DNA of 64,000 nt from Struthio camelus (GCF_040807025.1 NC_090954.1:13285501-13349500); one strand, 5' to 3'. Counted from the first letter of the stretch, positions 35,504 through 48,112 are shown. Translations and numbers: made by a program. The notes: a model not told the origin generated them from the sequence alone.

Positions 35504-36728
35504 TCGTGGCAGAACAGGCTGGTTAACTCCACTTACCCCTCTAAAGCAAAGTTGGGCTGCAGAGATGGTGCAGCAAGGACAGCTAAGGGCCCAGTGCCTG
35601 CAGCTTCACAGCACAAGAGAAGGGTCCGCTCAGCTCTGCCATGAGCAGCTAGCTAAGGGGGCTGGAGGGAAGAGGAGAGCCCAGTGCCAAGGATGAAGCA
35701 GCAGATGCGGGAAGAGAGGTTTCAAAGGAGAAAAAAAATTATATATATAGCATATAAAAATAAGTGCTCGACTCTTCCTCTCCAAATAAAATTCCCTTCT
35801 CACAGGCTCACCATGAGGGTTCAGGTTCCTCCAAGGGAGGTGAATGGGGCCATTCAGGTCTAAGTGCAAAAGAAAACAGCCCCCACCAGTTTACTTCAGG
35901 CTGTGGCCTGCTCTCCAGGCAAGGAAGTGGCCGACAGCATCCTTCAGCCCAAGGAACCTCTCCACCCCCAGCTGAGGGTCTCCCTCTGCAGCAAGGTGGA
36001 GGTCCGTGGCATGGCAAGCATGGCCCCATGCCACGGGTGAAGGGAGCTGGGCCCGTGGGCACCAGCCCACCTCCCTACTGCCCGTCACAGGGCCCGTGGG
36101 GTTACATGGCAGGGGAACGTGAAGGGAACCACCACCACTCCCATGGCACCTCCATCAGCCCATCCTTCCCATCCACCCAAAAACCCACTAGGTCTGTCTG
36201 TTCTGCAGGGACACGGGGCACTTGTGACCTCTGTGTTACCCCTCCAGCACACTCCAGGATTTTTCCCACAAGAAGGATAATACTATCCAGGTTTTCTTCT
36301 TTTCCTTCTCTTCTCCTCTGGGACAGCTGTGACACTGCTGATGTAACACAAGGGGAGCTGGGCAGGGGGCACCTATGGGGGCCCTTCAGGCTGGCATCTC
36401 TCAGTCCTGTGGCAGATCCCATAGCCAAAGTAAATTAGGAAACCTGAGAACAAACAGAACAGCGTGCAGAGATTTTTCTTCCCTCTCCTCTGTACTATGT
36501 AACACCACAGCTCACCTCCTTCCTGCTCCTTTGGTGAGGATAATCAGCACCACATGTTGGAGCATGCGGTGGTCCCACCACCCTCTTACAATAAGACTGA
36601 GCATCTCTTCCTCCACCCATCCACTACCACTCCATAGCAAGCACTGATATCGTGGGCTTTCAAAATACTCACACTTTGCCCAAAGAGGCTCCCAGCAGCT
36701 CTGGGACCTCCAGCGCCGCGGGGCTCAC

Positions 36729-39700
36729 CAAGAACCATGCAGAGCAGGTACCACAGCCAGGCAGCCGTGCTAAGCTGGGCCATCAGGTGGCTGTTGATGG
36801 TGATGCTGAGCAGCAGCAGAACTGGTAGGCAAGGTACCTGGAGCGAGCAGGCACAAAGGTCAAGCCTTCAACTAGAAACACCAGCTGACCGGCAGGGTTC
36901 TTACACCCTCCTCTCAGCTCTCCACTACTGGGGCTACTTGGCAGCCAGTGAGAGAAGGGCCAGCCCAGCCACGGGGCTGTGAGGTGCAGAGATCTGAGCT
37001 GTGATTCCCAGTCCCAGCTGTGGAGACTGATGCTCATGAGAAGGATGGTTCAGCTGACATGTCCTGCACCTGGGAGGAAGGTGCTGTAGGATTTCAGAGG
37101 GAGGGTAGTAAACCACTAATGAAGCCTACCCAGAGCACTGAGACCAGATACTTCTTTACCAAAGAGCTGCTCCAGTTTGTGCATCAGGCAATGGGCTCTG
37201 TGCAGGGCTCAGGAGACGTTCCTTTGGCCTGTGACACAGCAGAGGAAGAACTAAACAGTCCTAACTGTCCCTTTGGAAAACCTAGTAAGCTGCCAGACTC
37301 ATCCAATATCACTGTTTAATGTCGACACAAAAAAGGTCTGGCTGCCCTAGCAGGAGGAAGCACCTCCCTGATGCCATGCAGTATAACCCTTTTCCCACAG
37401 GAATATGGTACTTGTTTCTGTCCCCCAGGTCATTCTCCTCTGGAAAGCCCCCCCCCCCCCCCCCCCCCCGCATGTGAGGCTTCTTGCTCACCATGAAGTA
37501 TGCCTTCTCCTGGCTCTGCAGCTGCCTCCGGATGAGCAGGGTGGCCCCCAGAATCCCCAGAAGAGGGAGAGCCAGGTCAGCAATGCACCAGGCACCCATG
37601 GCCCACAGGCGCAGCAGCCCAGTGGTGCTCACAACACGGACCAGCACACCTGGAGATGGACCACAGGTAGTGTGTGAGGGGATCGGCCGCTCCTGGACTG
37701 AGCCTCCTCCATTCCTCCGCACAGTCAAGGCCACTGTTGCACGTGGGAGTGACAGCAGGAAAAGCAGGGGCCAGGACTGGAGCTAAATGGTTTGTCACAG
37801 AGAATTTAACTCTTTCTACCCAGTGTTAGATGTGGACCGAGTGAGAGGTGTAGAGGCCCATACCAGTGCGATCAGTTGTGTGGCTGTCAGGAGGGGGCAG
37901 GAGGGAGCTAGGCAGGCCCTGCCTGCTGTTCATTTTCAGGAAGCATGAGCCTGCCAAGCCATGCCACCACAAGACCTGACCACACCAGAGACGTTCCCCA
38001 TGGGTTCCCCGTGGGTCGGCTGCCAGCTCCGCTTGAGGTACATTGCTCACAGGCATACCTCTAACTGCCAGAGCATAGACTGCCACGGGAAAGAACAAGG
38101 AGTTGGATATATGGGTGGGTGGACGAGACAGTCTCACCAGAGCTGCACAGCTGGAACCTTTCCATCAGAAGTGTCCTGAGTGCCAGGTTCAGGCCGATAT
38201 CTGAGGAAAAGGTATTTGACATCAAGCTGTGTGAAAGACCCCACTCTGCTTAGTGCCTGGGAGCTGCATCCCTCCTGTCTTCCCAACAGCCCTTAAAGCA
38301 TTTTCTGCAAAGGGATCCTGGGAGACAACTCACCCCTCTGGCGCTGAACATGCACCAAGACCAGTGCCTTGCTCCTGATGTGGCCAGCACCAGCGCTCAC
38401 TAACCCCCATCCCCTGGCCTCCTCAGGCCTGCCTAGCAACTTACCTGAGGAGAAGAGCACAGACAGCCACTGGTGAGTAGGCCAGCAGTGTAGCAATGGA
38501 CATAATGTCAACCAGGGCTTTCAGGTTGAAGAGGAGGGCCAGGATAGCTGTGGACACAAGAAACCCCTTTGGTCTCCTGGCACAGCTGGTGGCCCTCTGC
38601 TGCTTTCTGCCCATCACCCTTGCTCTGTCCCTACACCCCCAGGTCCCTCTGCAGCACCAGCAGCAACGGGACTCCAACAACTTTCAGCTGGCAATGCTTC
38701 AGCCATTCACGCAAAGCATCCTGCCACCTCCTCCCCAAAGAGCTGAGACTACTGAGTGTCCAGTCCTACCAATGAGGCTAAAGGGTCTCCCACTCACAGC
38801 CCTGTCTCTGCATGGGCACATTTCTACCCTGCCATGTCCTAGGTCTCTGCCTCTCTCTTCTTTAAGGAAGTTTCCAGCATCTTAACTCAGGATTCTCCAG
38901 TCCTGCTTGGTTTCCCTTGCAGGTTTTACATTCAGAAGTATTTTATACTCAGATATATTGCTCAAACAGCTATTGGCAAAAGCATTGGCAAGGGATACAA
39001 GAATCTCTGCTGATTTAGCAGCAAGGCAGGCTATCCCTTAGGGGGTCAGCATTGTCCTGCTGAAAGAGGACATTCGCCGAGCTCTACTCAAAGCTAATGG
39101 CTAGTACAATAGCTCATCTACCTGCCACTCCTCCAGACACCAATGTTGCCACCACTGGGGACTGACTGCCACTAACTTTGGCCAGAGGTCTGAAAAGGAG
39201 CCATAGCATATAGGATCAGTGGCACGGGGAACACGGAGCCCAGAAGGCTGCAAAGGAGGGAGGAGACAGGTGAGAAAAAGGGTAGGAGTCTAGAAGATGC
39301 ATCCTGCCTTTTGCTCTTCCTCAGGTGCCAAGGGAGCTCCTTTTCATCTCTGCCAAGTGTGACCTTCCCAAGGCCATGTAGACATGGCCTTCAGCTCCCT
39401 CCCCATGGGAGGGGAAACAGCACCTGGGAAGCTATGTCTGCGTGACACCAGGAGCCCAGCCTGCTCCTGGCAGCCCCTCAGCTGTGTTCATGGTGCCAAC
39501 AACTGCCTGACCACTTCCCAAGACTTCAGGCTAAAAGCAGCATGCCAAGTGGGTCCAGTTGCTATCCTTGTTCAGGAAGGGGCCAGGATGAAAGCAACAG
39601 AAATTTGCAGGGACAGAATCAAGGAATTTTGGTGAGGAATTTGCAGATGAGGAAGGAGATGACAATCCCCATGGGAATGGAGCTCTGGGGGTTGGTTCTT

Positions 39701-40680
39701 CACTTCTTCCCCTGGGGAGGACAAGTTTGGTTGCAGAAACATGCTTATTTAAAGTCCATGCCATGCTAAGAGCCCAGCTCCGGTGTGAGAACGTATCCTA
39801 CACCCCCTGGCTAGAGCAGACAGACTTTCTAGCAAGGACCGTTAGACCTCCTGGCCTTGAGGGCTCATGGGAACAGGGACAGTCTTTGCTTTAGGATTAG
39901 CCCAGTCCTGCCCATGCAGGCTCACACCGTTCCTCCTCCAAGTATGGAGGCTGAGGAGACAGCAATGGCAGCACAGCCAGCAGCATGCTGATTCCCAGCT
40001 TGGCTTCATACCAGCTTCTGTGGCTACGGGGAGAATCACTACCACGTTTTCCCAGGCTGCAGAGGAGGCGCACACTGACATCTCTTCCCTCCTCGCTTAC
40101 CCATCGTAGCGATGCAGTCAAATCCGACAAAAGCATAGAAACAGGCAACAGCTCCTGCCAAGGTCCCAGTGAAACTGTAGGGCATGAAGCCTCCCACCCT
40201 AAAGCCACTGGTCCTATTGGTAGCCGTAGACTAGTTCCTGAAAGGAGGAGGAGGAGGAGGAGGAAGAGGACATTGGTCAGTACAAAAGACGGGTCAGTGC
40301 AAAGGGGTCTTGAAATGGGGCCAGGCTGACCAGCCCCATCTAACCTGTTTGCCCTTCTGGGATCAGGACTTGGACTCTTTGGTGCCTTGTCAACAAGGCA
40401 TGGAGAGATAAGGAAGAAACAGGGTTTTTCTGGTATAAAGCATTAGGGGAATCACCCAGTCATCCCCTGTCCTCCTCTGAAAGCACAAGAAAGGTGGTTC
40501 CCCCCTTATACTCAGCCCCATGGGAGGCTGCCCATTATCAGGTCATCCTTGCTGAGCTTCCAGTTCCTCAGGTCACCTTTAATGAAGCCGCTCAGTGATG
40601 AAGAGCGGAACAAGCATGTTGAGAGCAATGAAGGCTTTGCTGAACTGCAGTTGACTCTTCCACTCCAAAGGAAAGCAGCC
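36729..40680 (-). pseudogene. Cationic amino-acid transporter (SLC7A1/2/3-type) remnant, disabled
   Basis: Minus-strand exon remnants with GT-AG borders are about 40680-40512, 40237-40101, 39711-39620, 39247-39122, 38547-38445, 38200-38138, ~37950-37864, 37649-37492 and 36837-36729. Motifs, in CAT order, are [107 protein letters not shown] and VPCLPVLLLLS. CATs are plasma-membrane arginine/lysine transporters. Lesions are two frame changes in the first exon, TAG at 40,231-40,233, a frame change after EEVKN with loss of the rest of that exon, and an apparent 11-bp deletion after LYAMA. The exons at 38.5, 37.6 and 36.8 kb are still open and join in phase locally. The N-terminal third and a clear terminal exon were not found. 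Nearest relative is probably SLC7A2 or SLC7A3. Confidence 0.85.
37448..37469. repeat. Poly(C) tract, 22 bases
   Basis: An uninterrupted C22 run lies just downstream of a CAT-like exon. It is a candidate G-quadruplex on the minus strand and a likely site of length error in sequencing. Confidence 0.95.
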
Positions 40681-40689
40681 CTGGGGAGC

Positions 40690-43600
40690 AATGGCACAAA
40701 ACTGGTCATTTTCCTGGGACGGTGCCAGGCCCAGGGTAGACGTTACTGGGCATTGGAAATGGAGGGACAGTGGTGGGGTCAGAAGGGTTTGCGCAAAATA
40801 AAAGAGCAAGAAAGGTAGGGACAAATCACAAGGCCTCCCTTGGTGAAGAATTCCCTGTAATAATTCCCAAAGCCCCTTGCATTGCCCTTTCCTTGCTCAG
40901 GGCAGGCACAGCAAAGCCTCAGGGGTGATCAGTGCCATCCCACTGGCAGTACCTGAGGAGAGGAGGGTGGCTATGGAAGGTGCCAGTGGCTGGGGGCAAA
41001 AGGCCCACAAGGATGCACGTGGTGGAGTTGGCCACCCTCCCTAGGTCGCTCTCCTCTGCGGTTCTCAGAGCATCTGTCTGGCTCTTCCCCGGTCAGGCAT
41101 TCACATCTGCTGCTCTGTCAGAGATAGTCAAAATACCTGGGCAAGCAACCTCCCCAGAAATGGCAGCATTTGTTTGGCTTACCAGAATTTTCTTTATTTA
41201 AGAACAACTTTCCATTCCCCTTTTCCATTCTCCCCCTCACAGTCCTCCCTCCTCCTTCCCTCTCAAAAGCAGCTGAAACTTTCCAGCAAGAGAAAACCAA
41301 GCATGCGGGATATAAACTAGAGGTTTCCAAAGAAACACTTGCCAAAAAGCTAGGGGAAAAGCCCAGGCTCTGAGCTGGTGGGCACCCACTTTCTGCGGGA
41401 AATCTTCAAAACAGAGAACACAAACCTAGACCGACATCTATAAGAGAGGAAAACAGTAGGTGCAGTGATGCTGTTGCCCCATGGCAGAGCTGTGCTGATG
41501 TCCCCACCAAGCTCAGGCTGAAGGTTTTCCATGCAACATTCACTCTCCAACACCCACTGGGTCATTCCAGCAGCATCCCCAGCATGAACACAGGGCCAGG
41601 GCTGTCCCAAATTTGACATTTAAATTATTTGAAGTTGTAGAAACTGCAGGACCGACAAACAGCTGAGTTTTGACCCCACACCAGGCCTGAGGAGGTGAGG
41701 TGAGTGATATTCTGCTCTGGAGCACCCCCGAGCCTCAACATGCATCAAGAAGGACCCAGCTGCTCAGATGAAGACACTCCCACTGCAGCAGTAGCACAGC
41801 TCAGGTCAGAGGCCAGGTATCCCGGGCCATCAGCCCATGCAGTAGGGCTCCCTCGGTCTTATTCATGGCAGTTGCCTATGGGGACCCCAGCCTGGCAGAA
41901 ACACCATGGAATTTGTGCTGGTGCATGGAGTAACAGAGGTACTCAGCCGGGCACGGCTGGGACCTGTGTGCCTTGCCCCATTGCTGCCCCAGTTCTTCCT
42001 CATCTGAGCTCCTAGGACTCTGGAAATAGGTACTGCAGTCCTTTGCATCCACATGGGGCTTTTAGGACAGCTGTGTTACCACGTAGCAGAGCAAAGTCAA
42101 CTCTGCATGCTTCAAATCGCATAATCTGCTGCCTATGGGGCCCAGATTAGGTGCACCTAGGTGCCAAGGACCTGGCAGTCAGCTGGAAACCCAGCACACC
42201 ACTGCAGAGCCACAAGACTCCTGAGGTCCCTACTGCAGCTTGGAGCCCGGACAGGACAGGGACAGCTGCTGCAGCTCCCTGCAGCCCTGGCCCATGGTAG
42301 TGGGGTGCTACAAGCCGTAGCGGAGCAGGAGGAAGCTCAGCCCCTCATGTGGAGGCAGCCTGGGGTTACCCAAAGCCAAACCATCCTCTGGGGAACAGAG
42401 ACTGGGATGTCAGTCCCGGGAGTCAGGCAGATGAGGAGTTTGCAGCTCCTTTGCATGGGGCTTGTGGCCACCCGGGCACATGGAGGAGCTGGTCCCCCTG
42501 GGGACAACAGCTCTGCTGCTTTGGGTGCTGGAGAGCTGCTGTCTGTGGCCAGGACTACTCAGGCCACTCTGCCTTCCTTCTGCGCACTGCAGAAGCGCCC
42601 TGGGACCTGCATCCCTCAGTCCTGCCACCCACCCCAGCAGCACCTACCCTTCACACACTGCACATCCCACTCAGAGCATTTTGCTCAGATGATTTTCCCT
42701 TCTTTTAGCAAAATAAACTACTTACTTCACCACCCCTTTGGAAAACGTCAGCCAGGCTCGAAGCTGAGGGTGAGGGAGGGGAAGGCAAGCACTGCTCAGC
42801 CTCATCAGCAGTGTTTATTCCCTCCCCTTTGGCTTAAATCCCTTTCTGGAGCATCCTGGCCCTTACCTCTGCTCCTAGCTCACCTTCCACTGTCCTCCAC
42901 TGACCATCGTGCTGCACCACACAATGGGAAATCTATGCAGAAATGTTTTTCCCCCAACACCTTCCAAATCATACACACATGCCTGCAATTCTAATAGGCT
43001 CAGGGGCATTATCAATGAATGTTAACATTTCAAAATTGCCTCTGCTGCTGAAATAGGAGAACCCATTCCCCATCTTCTTACATGCTCTCCTCCTTTCCCT
43101 GCTGCCTCTCTCACTCCCTCATATCAGGAACCCCAACTCCAACACATGCAGCAGGTTTCAGAGGAAAGAGGAGTAGAAACATGGGTAGGTTTGGGTGCCG
43201 GGGGCTGCAGTGGTGCATGCACCCACATCATCCTCCCTAGGGAAGGCAAAGGGAGGTGACCAGATCCCAGGGCTGAATGCAGCCAAGAGGCAAAGGGGTG
43301 CAACACAGACATTAGGGTGTGCAGGTGCTGCCAAGACGCAGCTGTAGGTCCTATGACCAAAACATTGAGGCTACCTGGTTGCCTGCCCTTCCCCAGCACT
43401 TGAACATCCCAGGTGCTCCCCAAAGCAGTACCTGATCACAGTCCCATCATGTGAGGGCAGCAGCTTTAGAGGAAGAAGAAGAAAGATAAGAGACTAGCTT
43501 GAGCTTAGCTTGTGGCAGAGCAGACAGCAGCAAGGCCATCCAGCCCCATCCCAGAAGCAGGGCTGCCCCAGAAACTCTCATACAGAGCTGAGACTACAGC

Positions 43601-45270
43601 TCTCAGCACAGCAATACGTGCCCACTTTAGCCTGCTGAGCCTCAGGCTGCTGATGAGCAAGGATCACCTGCTCTATAAGAACAGGTGAGAGGGAACCTGT
43701 AGGCAGCCCTGGTGGAAGCAGAGCCCTCCCCAGTGAGATAGAGGACCCCCCCCCCCCCCCCCCCCAAGCCTAAGCAGGGAAGAAGCACAAGCAAGTGCCC
43801 CCACAGAGCAGCTCAAATAGGAGCTGAGCACCCAGGCTGAGCTTAAATAGAGCCCCAGCCCATAGGCAGGGTGCAGGTGTGGGTCCCAGGTGAGGCTGTT
43901 TAGGGCCACAAAGGCTTCATAGGTCCTGCACCTCCCTATGCATTACCCAAACTGTCTTTGTCATGATGTTTAGGGCCACAAATCCCTTTGGCTATGGAGG
44001 AGCTGCAATATAGAGCAGAGTGCAAGGTCTAGCACTCTTCAATCTTCAGTTGCTATGAAATTTTGCAAGGAGCAAGAGGAAGGGGGATATCAGCAATGAG
44101 GAAATAGCTGATTACAGGCAGGGAAGGACCTAGAGCACCTGGGCTGTGGGTGCTTGCTCTAACCACGGGACTGTCCTGCCCCAGTTGCAAGGTGTAGCAG
44201 CTACCTAGGGCCCCACTGGAGCCGGGCAGCCCTGTGTTTCCCATGTCCCTGCACACCCACCTGGCTAGTACATCCTGGGTGCCCTGCGGCAGCCAGCACT
44301 AGTACATCTTGTGCTCTGCAGCAGCCAGAAGGAGAGCGGGGCTGTTGTCCTGCACCGCAGCATGCGGAGGGGAGCAGCACAGGGTGAACAAAGAGGTGCT
44401 TGTTGCCCACACCATCTCACATGAGTGAGGCCTCTGGGTGCCCCCGCCAATGCCAGCCAGTGGGAACATCACCCCGCTGCTTTGAGGGGAACAACAGCAG
44501 CAGAAAGTACCAGCTTGTGCTGGTGGCCAGGGCGGCTGGGGGAAGAGATGCATTGGGGTAGTCGGCTATAAACTTGCAGTTGCCTGCGATGGAGACATCT
44601 CCACCACTTACCAGTCTCCTTCCCACTGGCTGCTTTGCAGCCCTGGAGAGATGCTCCAGTCAGTGGGTGCCACCTGGGCTTGGATAGCTGAAGGGTTTTA
44701 TTTCAGCATCTGCTCCCTCCCTAACCACCTCAAGGAGGGCCCTTGGTTTCATCTGCTCCTGTGGGTGTAGATGAGGTCATGGGCACCATTGCCTGTGCTT
44801 TCCACTGCAGCGTTTACATTAGCTGGGGAAAACACATGTGGGAAAGAGCACGCAGGGTTAACCTGGATGAGGTGACAGAGGAAATGGCTGCTGGGCACTG
44901 GGGCCCTACAGCCTGCCCCAAAACACCCCAGCATCTTGGGGAGACTAAAGCTGCGTCTCCGCTCCTGGCTTTGCTGCAAGATTTTCTCATCTTTCCGTCT
45001 GCTACCGAGGGAGGGGAAGGTCTCGGGGCAACTGCAGGCTGCAGTGCTGAGAGGATGCACCTCGCTGCCCTTCCCCGCTTCGCGCGCCCCGTGCCAACTC
45101 GGCGCCTGCCCTGCGGGTGCTCCTTGCCGAGCGCCCCCGGCGCCTGCAGCGGGCGTCGGGGCGGCCGGTGCCCCGATGCCCGGGGAAGGGGCCGGGCTGG
45201 GGGGCAGCGGGGCACCGAACGCCCCGGCGTTGGCCAGGAAGCCGCGGGGAGGGGCGAGGGCTGAATTTCC
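40690..45270. other. No gene recognised between the CAT-like remnant and ANXA6
   Basis: I looked here for the missing N-terminal CAT exons (GVGSTLGAGVYVLAGE-type and CYAEFGARVP-type motifs) on the minus strand and did not find them. A C20 run lies at 43,746-43,765. The rest is ordinary non-coding sequence. Confidence 0.5.
43746..43765. repeat. Poly(C) tract, 20 bases
   Basis: An uninterrupted C20 run in non-coding sequence. It is a second tract of the same kind as the one at 37.45 kb. Confidence 0.95.
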
Positions 45271-45279
45271 GCAGCTGAA

Positions 45280-45970
45280 GTTCAATGCCCGTTAGCTCCT
45301 TGCGTCGCGCCCGCTGGCACAGCAGCTCGTGCACGCACCGGCGGCGCTTTTCGGTCAGACCCCCCTACCCCCCCCCCCGCTTCCGCAGCCCCCCAAACCC
45401 CCGCGGCGGCACGGCGCCTCCGCGCTTCCCGGGGCGGCAGCGGGGTCCTTCCCCCCCCGGGCGCGGGCGGGGATCCGCGGGGCCGGGCCGGGCCGGGCTG
45501 GGCTGGGCGGGGGGGGGCGCGGCGCTGACCCCCGGCGGGCGGCGGGGATTGGAGGGCTGCGGAGCCGTGACGCGCCCACCGGCGGCGGCGCAGGGCAGGG
45601 CTCGGCGAGGACGGGCGCACACGGCGGAGGGACGGGCGGCGAGCGGCGCGGCCGGCTGGTCCCGCTAGTGCCAGCACAGGCCTCGGGCTGCGCGTGAGTG
45701 CGACGGGACGGGACGGGTGGGCGAGGGCACCGCGCCGGCGGCTGCGGGCCGCAGGGGGAGAAGGAGGAAGGCTCCGCCTGGGTAGCGAGCAAAGCTAACG
45801 GAGGCTGCCGCAGAGGGGCGGCGGCCCCGGCGGCGGGGGAGGGCCGCAGCTTAGCCCCGTGTCCTGGAAAAAAATCATTCCTGTTTCACGAAAGGGTCGG
45901 CAAGCTTGGCCGCGGGGTGCGGGGCGCGGGGTGCGGAGCGGGGCGCGGGGTGCGGAGCGGCTCCGGCCGT
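45280..45970 (+). promoter_or_regulatory. ANXA6 CpG-island promoter and probable non-coding exon 1
   Basis: CpG-dense sequence with GGCCGGGCCGGGCCGGGCTGGG at about 45,480-45,500 and a GCGCGGGGTGCGGAGCGG tandem motif at about 45,930-45,965. A strong splice donor, GCGC|GTGAGTGCG, lies at 45,691/45,692, and the first coding exon begins with an acceptor at 48,976/48,977. A non-coding exon 1 ending at 45,691 is therefore the simplest model. No TATA box is visible. The transcription start is not defined by sequence. Confidence 0.6.
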
Positions 45971-48105
45971 GCCGCGGCGGCGCCCCTCGCCTCGATGAAG
46001 CGCTCAGAGCTGCGCTCCCCGAGGAGAGAAGTCCCTCTCTGTCACCCAGGAAATTTTGCCCGGGGAAACGTACTGCGCCGTGTTATAAACGCGCATGGGT
46101 CTAAATGGGGCAGGGGGACTTTTTTTGCTGCTTGGGGAGGGGGAAAGGGTTTTTTTTTTGGAGACGTCCATTGCTTCGGTTGGGGGAGCCCTTTCCTCCC
46201 TGTTTTTAAGGATGCTTTTCTGGGCTGCGAGCAGGATGTAGGCAGGCTGCTGGGTGTGTCCAGTCCTCCATGGCGCTTGAGGGGACCCGGCTCCCTCCGC
46301 GCCACGGGCTCTGCTTGCCACCCACAAAGGAGCCTGCCAAAGCCTGCAAAAAATAGCTCCTGGGTGCAGGGACGAGGCCTTTGAAAGTAACGGCAGCCCA
46401 AAGCCATACCGGGCTGGGGCTTTGGAGAGGCTGGCGGGCTGCAGCAGGACGCAGGCGGGGTACAAGCTGTGGGCACAAAACATGCTTTTTGGAAAGGTTC
46501 CTTCTGCAAAGCTTATTCGTTCTGGAAAGGGCTGAGAGGGCTGGGGGACGATGCCCGGGACTGGCTCTGTAAATCCTTTGGGGGTTCCTGCAGCTGCCCA
46601 CACCTCTCTGTCCGCCCCAGATCACGAGGTGCATGGAGCTGGGGATAACCCGCTGCCCGGGGTCCAGGAGCCGGATGGCCTATGGGTGTCGTCACCTGTC
46701 CCATCGGTGGCCTGCGTTTGTCCGCCAGAGCCCAGGCGGCTCCGGGATGTCCTTCCCAAGCTGGCCGCGGGTTCACCTGCTTTCAAGGGCAGAGCTGGGC
46801 CTCTGCAAAGGTCTCGCCACGGTCAGGAGCAATCAGCCACATGGCTGGCCTCAAAAGCAGCCTCTCATGGAGGCAGGGGACAGAGGGGCAGGCTGGATCC
46901 GGTTTAGGGTGTAGGGGATTTTCGGCCACTGCTGAGATGAGTTGGGTGGTCTCAGCCCCATTGTTGCATGCAGAACGAGAGGGAAGGAGGCAGGGAAGCT
47001 GTGCTGGACTCAGCTTTCTGCATTTCCTGGAAGGCACGGGGCTGCTGGTCTGCAGCAGCGTACAGGCTCCCTGGGCCTCCTGACGCAGCAGGGTGGGACC
47101 GGGGCTCAGCAAGCGCATCGAAAGGCTCTCTTGGTATGTGGAGGCCCAGCAGGTGCTGGCCCTGGGCAGCTGCGTCCCTCTGCAGCTGCCCAGACCTCCA
47201 CGCTCCTCTTGACTTTGCCCTGCCACTTCCTCATCTGGGCAGAAAAGGGTGTAGTATAGCAGGCCAGGAGCTCCCTGGGGGGGTTGCAGCCTCTGAGAGC
47301 AGCATTTTGTTCCCCAGCCCACTGCAAGTGGCTCAGCCTGGGGGGACCGTGTGGGCTCGATGCCCAGCAGCCCGCTCCTGGGGGCTGCGGGATCCTTCTG
47401 CGCCTGGCACGCGCCCAGCAGCCGGTCCGCAGTGCAGCCCCAGGCTGTGCACGGGGGACGCCGAGGCTCTCCGGCCGCCCTCGGGTGCTCGCAGCCTGTG
47501 CTGAGCCGGGAGCTGAGGCTTGCAGCCTCCCCAGCTAAAAAAGGAAGGGCAACGGGGAAGCAAATGCTGCTCTGGTTCCCAGGAAAACTTCCTCCTGTCA
47601 GCAAGGGTGCCCGCGTGGTGCTCAGGGCCAGAAATCTACCTTCCCTGAGCAGAGGCGCTTGTCTGGTGCTGACCTCCCCGGCGGCGCCTCTCCTTGGCTG
47701 CTCGCAGCCTCCCCGTTGCAGCGATATGGAGCGATGCCAGGGAGGTTCCTGTGCTATATATATTTTCCCCGCTGCAGTCGTTCGCTGGCACGAAGTTCAG
47801 CTCTGCTTGGGGCAGAAACCCCCTCACCCCTTTTTGGTGCAGAACACCCGCTGCGCCTTGTGTTTCCTTGCAACGTGTCGAGGACGGCGGCCGAGCCTGG
47901 CTCGCAGCGGGAGTGGGGGATGTGACTCCTAGCTGGAGAAGCCGAGCGGCTCGGATGACGCTTAGGAGATTCATTCGTGGCTGCGCTCCATTTTCCAGCT
48001 GTTTCTCTCCTTCCGCCAGCTCTGAGCTCTCGGCGCAAACCATCCTCTTTGGGGACTTTCTCCGTTGGGGGGCAGGGCCGGCCCACGCCGCGGTACATTA
48101 TTAGC

Positions 48106-48112
48106 TATAAAT
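48106..48112 (+). promoter_or_regulatory. TATA-like element in ANXA6 intron 1
   Basis: CTATAAATGG lies in a CpG-containing part of intron 1, about 0.9 kb before the first coding exon. It could be an alternative promoter or a chance match. There is no further support. Confidence 0.2.

Noticed and set aside
31421-40680. Processed (intronless) retrocopies as the origin of the two remnants
   Set aside because: Both keep multiple introns with GT-AG borders in the family's order, so they are unprocessed genes.
31421-40680. Frame lesions as sequencing or assembly artefacts
   Set aside because: Thirty-three coding exons of three other genes in the same window have no lesion, and several changes are base substitutions making stop codons, not homopolymer length errors.
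40930-41060. Minus-strand frame near 41.0 kb considered as an upstream CAT-like exon
   Set aside because: Similarity was too weak and short to distinguish from chance.
44417-44626. Minus-strand frame containing ADYPNAS, considered as a missing CAT exon (AEYPDFF)
   Set aside because: Only a few residues match, the flanking residues do not resemble any CAT, and the expected neighbouring motifs are absent.
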